Assembly (NCBI RefSeq): GCF_000812875.1
Contig: NZ_JSYK01000003.1
Coordinates: 372,001-436,000 of the forward strand
DNA length: 64,000 bases
Origin: Kaistella solincola
GTDB taxonomy: Bacteria; Bacteroidota; Bacteroidia; Flavobacteriales; Weeksellaceae
Direction: 5' to 3'
Below the pieces are notes generated by a model, which did not search any database, was not told the origin of the DNA, and saw only the letters and a list, made by a program, of their open reading frames with translations. Both the position numbers and the translations under genes were made by a program. Numbering within the stretch: the first letter of the stretch is position 1; every line of letters begins with the position of its first letter. Of the stretch, positions 60,331-64,000 are shown in pieces.

Positions 60331-61848
60331 ATGTCAAAAAAACGAGCGCTGATCTCTGTTTCCGATAAATCCGGACTCATTGATTTTGCAAAATTTTTAG
60401 AAGCAAACAATTATGAACTGATTTCCACAGGCGGAACTTTTAAACATTTAAAAGATGCCGGCTTACATCCAATTCAGATTGACGAAGTCACCAATTTCCC
60501 CGAAATGTTAGACGGTCGTGTGAAAACGTTGCACCCGAAAGTTCACGGCGGTTTGCTCGCAGTTCGCGACAACGAGGAGCACATGAGCACTGTGGCGGAA
60601 CATGAGATTTCCCTGATTGACATGGTCATTGTGAATCTTTATCCATTTTTTGCACACGCAAACACTGATATTTCCCTGGAGGAAAAAGTAGAATTTATCG
60701 ATATTGGCGGACCGTCCATGTTGCGCTCCGGTGCGAAAAATTTCCAGTCTGTAGCGGTGATTACAAATGTGGAAGATTATGAAACCGTTCAGAAAGAAAT
60801 TGACGAAAACGGCGACACCACTGTAGAAACGCGAAAAAAATTAGCCGGAAAAGTGTTCAACCTGACTTCAGCTTACGACGCCGCAATTTCGCAAATGCTT
60901 TTAGATGAGGAATATCCGCAATATCTGACCGCTTCTTACCAGAAGGTTTCGGACCTTCGTTATGGTGAAAATCCGCATCAAAGTGCAGCGTATTACGTTT
61001 CCACCACGGAAAACGGCGCGATGAAAGATTTTGAGATTTTAGGCGGAAAAGAGCTTTCTTTTAACAATTTGCGCGATATGGATTTGTGCTGGAATGTGGT
61101 TAATGAATTCCAGAATGAAATGGCGTGCTGCGCGGTAAAACATTCTACACCTTGTGGTGTTGCAATTGGAAATACGGCGGTAGAAACTTATACCAAAGCG
61201 TTTGAATGTGATCCGGTTTCAATTTTTGGCGGCATTATCGGCATGAATTTTACCGTGGATTTAGCAACAGCTGAAGAACTGAATAAAACTTTCCTGGAAA
61301 TTGTAATGGCGCCGGATTTTGATGCTGATGCGCTGGAAATTTTAAAAACGAAAAAAAATCTGCGGATTATCAAAATAAAAAACCCGGTTTCTGATTCTCA
61401 AACCTGGGTGAAAATAGACGGCGGAATGCTGGTTCAGGCAACGGACAGCGAATTTTCTAATGACATTAAAACCGTAACTTCTGTTCAACCAACTTCAGAA
61501 CAGGAAAAAGCGCTGCTTTTTGCGCAACGGGTCGTAAAATATGTAAAATCAAACGCCATCGTGGTTTCCAACGGTTTTCAGGCTTTGGGAATTGGCGGGG
61601 GCCAGGTGAACCGGATTTGGGCAACGCAACACGCGGTGGAAAGAGCCAAAGAAAAATTCAGCGGTGATCTGGTTTTAGCTTCCGATGCATTTTTCCCTTT
61701 CCGCGATGTGGTGGATTTCTGCGCCAAAGAAGGCATCAAAGCAATCATTCAGCCTGGCGGCAGTATGCGCGATGAAGAAAGCATAAAAGCTGCTGACGAG
61801 TACGGAATTCCGATGATGCTTACAGGTATGCGCCATTTTCTGCATTGA
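60331..61848 (+). CDS. purH: bifunctional AICAR formyltransferase/IMP cyclohydrolase
   Basis: 505 aa. N-terminal MGS-like IMP cyclohydrolase ([46 protein letters not shown]) and C-terminal transformylase ([58 protein letters not shown]). Last two steps to IMP. Slightly shorter than the ~530 aa of E. coli PurH but with all motifs. Confidence 0.97.
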   Translation: MSKKRALISVSDKSGLIDFAKFLEANNYELISTGGTFKHLKDAGLHPIQIDEVTNFPEMLDGRVKTLHPKVHGGLLAVRDNEEHMSTVAEHEISLIDMVIVNLYPFFAHANTDISLEEKVEFIDIGGPSMLRSGAKNFQSVAVITNVEDYETVQKEIDENGDTTVETRKKLAGKVFNLTSAYDAAISQMLLDEEYPQYLTASYQKVSDLRYGENPHQSAAYYVSTTENGAMKDFEILGGKELSFNNLRDMDLCWNVVNEFQNEMACCAVKHSTPCGVAIGNTAVETYTKAFECDPVSIFGGIIGMNFTVDLATAEELNKTFLEIVMAPDFDADALEILKTKKNLRIIKIKNPVSDSQTWVKIDGGMLVQATDSEFSNDIKTVTSVQPTSEQEKALLFAQRVVKYVKSNAIVVSNGFQALGIGGGQVNRIWATQHAVERAKEKFSGDLVLASDAFFPFRDVVDFCAKEGIKAIIQPGGSMRDEESIKAADEYGIPMMLTGMRHFLH

Positions 61849-61887
61849 TTTTGCTATAGTCCAGAAAACAGTGATTTTTTAGGCAAG

Positions 61888-61918
61888 TTTGAAAATGATT
61901 TTCAAATTCCTAAATTTG
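61888..61918 (+). promoter_or_regulatory. promoter of purD (-33 and -7 boxes)
   Basis: TTTG (61888-61891), 19-nt spacer, TAAATTTG (61911-61918); start codon at 61947. Textbook Bacteroidota promoter inside the purine block. Confidence 0.75.
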
Positions 61919-61946
61919 TTAAATTCAAAAAAAACAATCAAATAAA

Positions 61947-63185
61947 ATGAAAATATTAATCGTAGGAAACGGCGCCAGAGAATCTGCCATCGCGATGAAG
62001 CTGAAAAGCGACCGAAGAATTTCTAAAATGTATTTCGCAAAAGGTAACGCGACTACAGATTTACTGGGACAAAACGTGTATGAAGACAGTATTGAAGGAT
62101 TACGCGATTTCGCCATCAAAGAAAGAATAGATCTTACGATTGTAGGGCCGGAAGCGCCTTTAGTTGCAGGAATTGTAGATGAATTTAAAAAGCATAACCT
62201 TAAAATTTTCGGACCGCGAAAAAGAACCGCGGAGCTTGAAGGAAGCAAAGCTTTCTCCAAAAAATTCATGCAGACACACAACATTAAAACCGCAAATGCC
62301 GTAGTTTTCGATGCGTATCAAGCCGCGATAGATTATGTTCGCGAACAGCAATTTCCGATTGTCATCAAAGCCAGCGGACTTGCCGGTGGAAAAGGTGTAG
62401 TAATCGCCGACGATTTAGCAGAAGCAGAATCTACGATTCATAAATTTATGATCGAAAGAATTTACGGCGATGCCGGAATTCAGTTGGTTATTGAAGAATA
62501 TCTCAGAGGTTTTGAAACTTCAATTATCGCTTTTTCAAACGGTACAAAACTTTTCCCGTGTATTCCCGTAAAAGATTATAAAAAAGCCGGTAATGGCGAC
62601 ATGGGTCCAAACACAGGTGGAATGGGAAGTGTAGCTCCAAGCCCGGAATTTACCGAAGAACATCAGCGTGATTTCGAAGAAAATATTCTAAAGCCAACTT
62701 TAGAAGGTTTACATTCTTACAAAATCAATTTCAAAGGATTTATTTTCTTCGGCCTCATGGTTACCGAGAACGGAACTTATCTGCTGGAGTACAACATGCG
62801 CCTCGGCGATCCCGAAACCCAGGTAATCATGGCTTTAATGGAAAACAACCTCTACGATGTGATTATGGATTGTCTGGAAGGCAACGACATCGAACTAAAA
62901 TTCCGCGACGAAAAAGCAGTGTGTCTCGTGATGTGTTCCGGCGGATATCCGCGCCAGATCGAAACCGGTTTTGAGATCAGAAACATCGATAAAGTTTCGC
63001 ACAGCGAAGTGTTATTTGCGGGTGCAAAAACGCGTGGCAACAAAATAGTAACCAGCGGCGGCCGCGTTTTAAGTCTCGTGGCGACGGGAGAAACTTACGA
63101 CGAAGCACGCAAGAAAGTGTATGTAGATGCGAACATCATCCATTACGACTACGAATATTACCGCGAAGACATCGGTAAGTTTTAA
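61947..63185 (+). CDS. purD: phosphoribosylamine-glycine ligase
   Basis: 412 aa ATP-grasp enzyme. ILIVGNGARESAIAMKL at the N-terminus, PIVIKASGLAGGKGVVIA, GMGSVAPSPEF, and LLEYNMRLGDPETQVI with metal-binding residues. Condenses phosphoribosylamine and glycine to GAR. Own promoter and terminator, so regulated separately from purMNH. Confidence 0.97.
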   Translation: MKILIVGNGARESAIAMKLKSDRRISKMYFAKGNATTDLLGQNVYEDSIEGLRDFAIKERIDLTIVGPEAPLVAGIVDEFKKHNLKIFGPRKRTAELEGSKAFSKKFMQTHNIKTANAVVFDAYQAAIDYVREQQFPIVIKASGLAGGKGVVIADDLAEAESTIHKFMIERIYGDAGIQLVIEEYLRGFETSIIAFSNGTKLFPCIPVKDYKKAGNGDMGPNTGGMGSVAPSPEFTEEHQRDFEENILKPTLEGLHSYKINFKGFIFFGLMVTENGTYLLEYNMRLGDPETQVIMALMENNLYDVIMDCLEGNDIELKFRDEKAVCLVMCSGGYPRQIETGFEIRNIDKVSHSEVLFAGAKTRGNKIVTSGGRVLSLVATGETYDEARKKVYVDANIIHYDYEYYREDIGKF

Positions 63186-63188
63186 TAT

Positions 63189-63218
63189 AAAAAGGCGTGG
63201 TTTTTCCACGTCTTTTTT
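63189..63218 (+). terminator. intrinsic terminator of purD
   Basis: AAAGGCGTGG/CCACGTCTTT stem with one wobble, TTTTT loop and T-run. Confidence 0.85.
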
Positions 63219-63228
63219 TAGAATTTTT

Positions 63229-63306
63229 CAGGAGCCGGGAACCTGCTTTCAGCTCTATCTTTTGCTCTGCTTTGCGCCGCAAAAGGATGCCGCTTCAATC
63301 AGGGCT
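63229..63306 (+). repeat. structured interspersed repeat, family A copy 4
   Basis: CAGGAGCCGGGAACCTGC, TTTCAGCTCTATC, central stem TTTTGC/GCAAAA with inner TGC/GCG, GGATGCCGCTTC and ATCAGGGCTA. A family B-like CTGC-TAAAAGC-GCAG hairpin with T-run follows at once (63315-63338). Between purD and guaA. Confidence 0.85.
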
Positions 63307-63414
63307 AAAAAATTCGCTGCTAAAAGCGCAGATTTTTTAAAAATGCCAAAACAGCCATTTCACAAAAAAATGGCAAAATAACAGCAAATAAATTATTTTT
63401 CGAATTTCAATATT

Positions 63415-64000
63415 ATGCAAAACGGAATCATCATCCTTGACTTTGGATCACAATATAATCAACTCATCGGGCGGCGAATTCGCGAGCTTGGCGTTTATTC
63501 AGAAGTGCTGCCTTTCAATACACCTTTGCAGGAAATCTTAGAGCGCGAGCCGTCCGGAATTATCCTTTCCGGTGGACCAAGTTCGGTAAATGTCGAAAAC
63601 GCAAATCTCGTAGAAAAAGCCTTATTCGAGCAAAATATTCCCGTTTTGGGAATTTGCTACGGCATGCAGCTTATGACGCATTTGCTTGGCGGATCCGTAA
63701 AAAAAGGAATTAAAGGCGAGTACGGCAAAGCAAAACTTCAGATCCAGAAATCAAACCGCTTACTTTCAGGTGTGGGCAGATTTTCCACCGTTTGGATGAG
63801 CCATTTCGATGAGGTGGAAACCGTGCCACCAGGTTTTGTAATCAACGGAACCACCGACGTAATTTCCGCGATTTCCGACGAAACCAAAAAAATATATTGC
63901 GTACAGTTTCACCCCGAAGTTTCCCATACGGAAGAAGGCTGGCGTATGATTGAAAACTTTGTTTTCAATATTTGCGAAGCACCAAAAAACTGGAAACTTA
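63415..64000 (+). CDS. guaA: GMP synthase, N-terminal part (runs off window)
   Basis: 195 codons visible, from ATG 63415. Class I glutaminase domain: IIILDFGSQYNQLIGRRIRELGVYSEV, GIILSGGPSSV, nucleophile Cys in VLGICYGMQLMTH, and the His-Glu pair in CVQFHPEVSHT. Uses glutamine-derived ammonia to convert XMP to GMP; the ATP-pyrophosphatase domain is beyond the edge. Starts 108 nt after the family A repeat. Confidence 0.96.
   Translation, partial: MQNGIIILDFGSQYNQLIGRRIRELGVYSEVLPFNTPLQEILEREPSGIILSGGPSSVNVENANLVEKALFEQNIPVLGICYGMQLMTHLLGGSVKKGIKGEYGKAKLQIQKSNRLLSGVGRFSTVWMSHFDEVETVPPGFVINGTTDVISAISDETKKIYCVQFHPEVSHTEEGWRMIENFVFNICEAPKNWKL

Noticed and set aside
63127-63381. 84-codon open frame across the end of purD
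   Set aside because: Runs from purD codons through a terminator and a family A repeat; composition and context do not support a gene.
1-64000. tRNA, rRNA, CRISPR array, insertion sequence or prophage
   Set aside because: No cloverleaf-like segment, regular 24-48 nt spaced repeats, transposase, integrase or phage structural protein was found on reading both strands.

Overview
The window is chromosomal DNA of a Flavobacteriia bacterium, most likely from the Chryseobacterium/Kaistella group of Weeksellaceae. I judge this from gene content read by eye (SusC/SusD pair, PorT-like protein beside ubiE, GH97 SusB, RsmI-like paralogue, Bacteroidota-type RarA and MetG). The promoters also fit: TAnnTTTG -7 boxes, two with a well-spaced -33 TTTG, and few Shine-Dalgarno sequences. 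No rRNA, tRNA, CRISPR, insertion sequence or prophage gene was seen. The region is mostly housekeeping chromosome with one polysaccharide-utilisation locus.

Layout. 1-5.1 kb: a minus-strand redox/efflux group (pirin, LLM flavin monooxygenase, NAD(P)-binding reductase, second pirin, DHA2 exporter). 5.2-19.4 kb: asnB, an rRNA m5C methyltransferase, yjdM, an orphan ABC ATPase, a YceI lipoprotein, msrA, alaS, a metallophosphoesterase, a KAS III-like enzyme and ubiE. 19.4-22.8 kb: porT-like, a coiled-coil protein, zapA, a 6S-type RNA and rny. 23-34.8 kb: thioesterases, gcvT, idi, a HAD-serA pair, mscL, nnr, lgt-yidD, rarA and pepE. 34.9-42 kb: dnaA, a low-molecular-weight phosphatase, an RsmI-like methyltransferase, small proteins and metG. 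42.3-55.6 kb: a starch/maltodextrin (sus-type) locus of susC, susD, two SusE/F lipoproteins, GH97, GH13, an NTF2-like protein and an SLC45-type MFS sugar transporter. 55.8-58.3 kb: a cysteine-rich lipoprotein, a third pirin and a DUF808 protein. 58.4-64 kb: a candidate structured small RNA followed by purM-purN-purH-purD-guaA (guaA cut by the window end).

How it works together. The sus locus encodes outer-membrane capture and import (SusCD plus starch-binding lipoproteins), periplasmic or surface cleavage (GH13, GH97) and inner-membrane uptake of the product (MFS), but no regulator. The purine block covers five non-contiguous steps, from AIR synthesis to GMP. lgt and yidD serve lipoprotein and membrane-protein biogenesis, and several lipoproteins in the window are Lgt substrates.

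Beyond the genes, the most interesting signals are non-coding: (i) a 6S-Flavo-like RNA between zapA and rny; (ii) a rod-folding candidate RNA with its own terminator upstream of purM; (iii) four dispersed copies of an ~80-105 bp structured intergenic repeat; (iv) many short GCC/GGC hairpin repeats placed just after stop codons; (v) promoters so close to start codons that several mRNAs should be leaderless or nearly so. I did not find an obvious new protein-based defence or mobile system.
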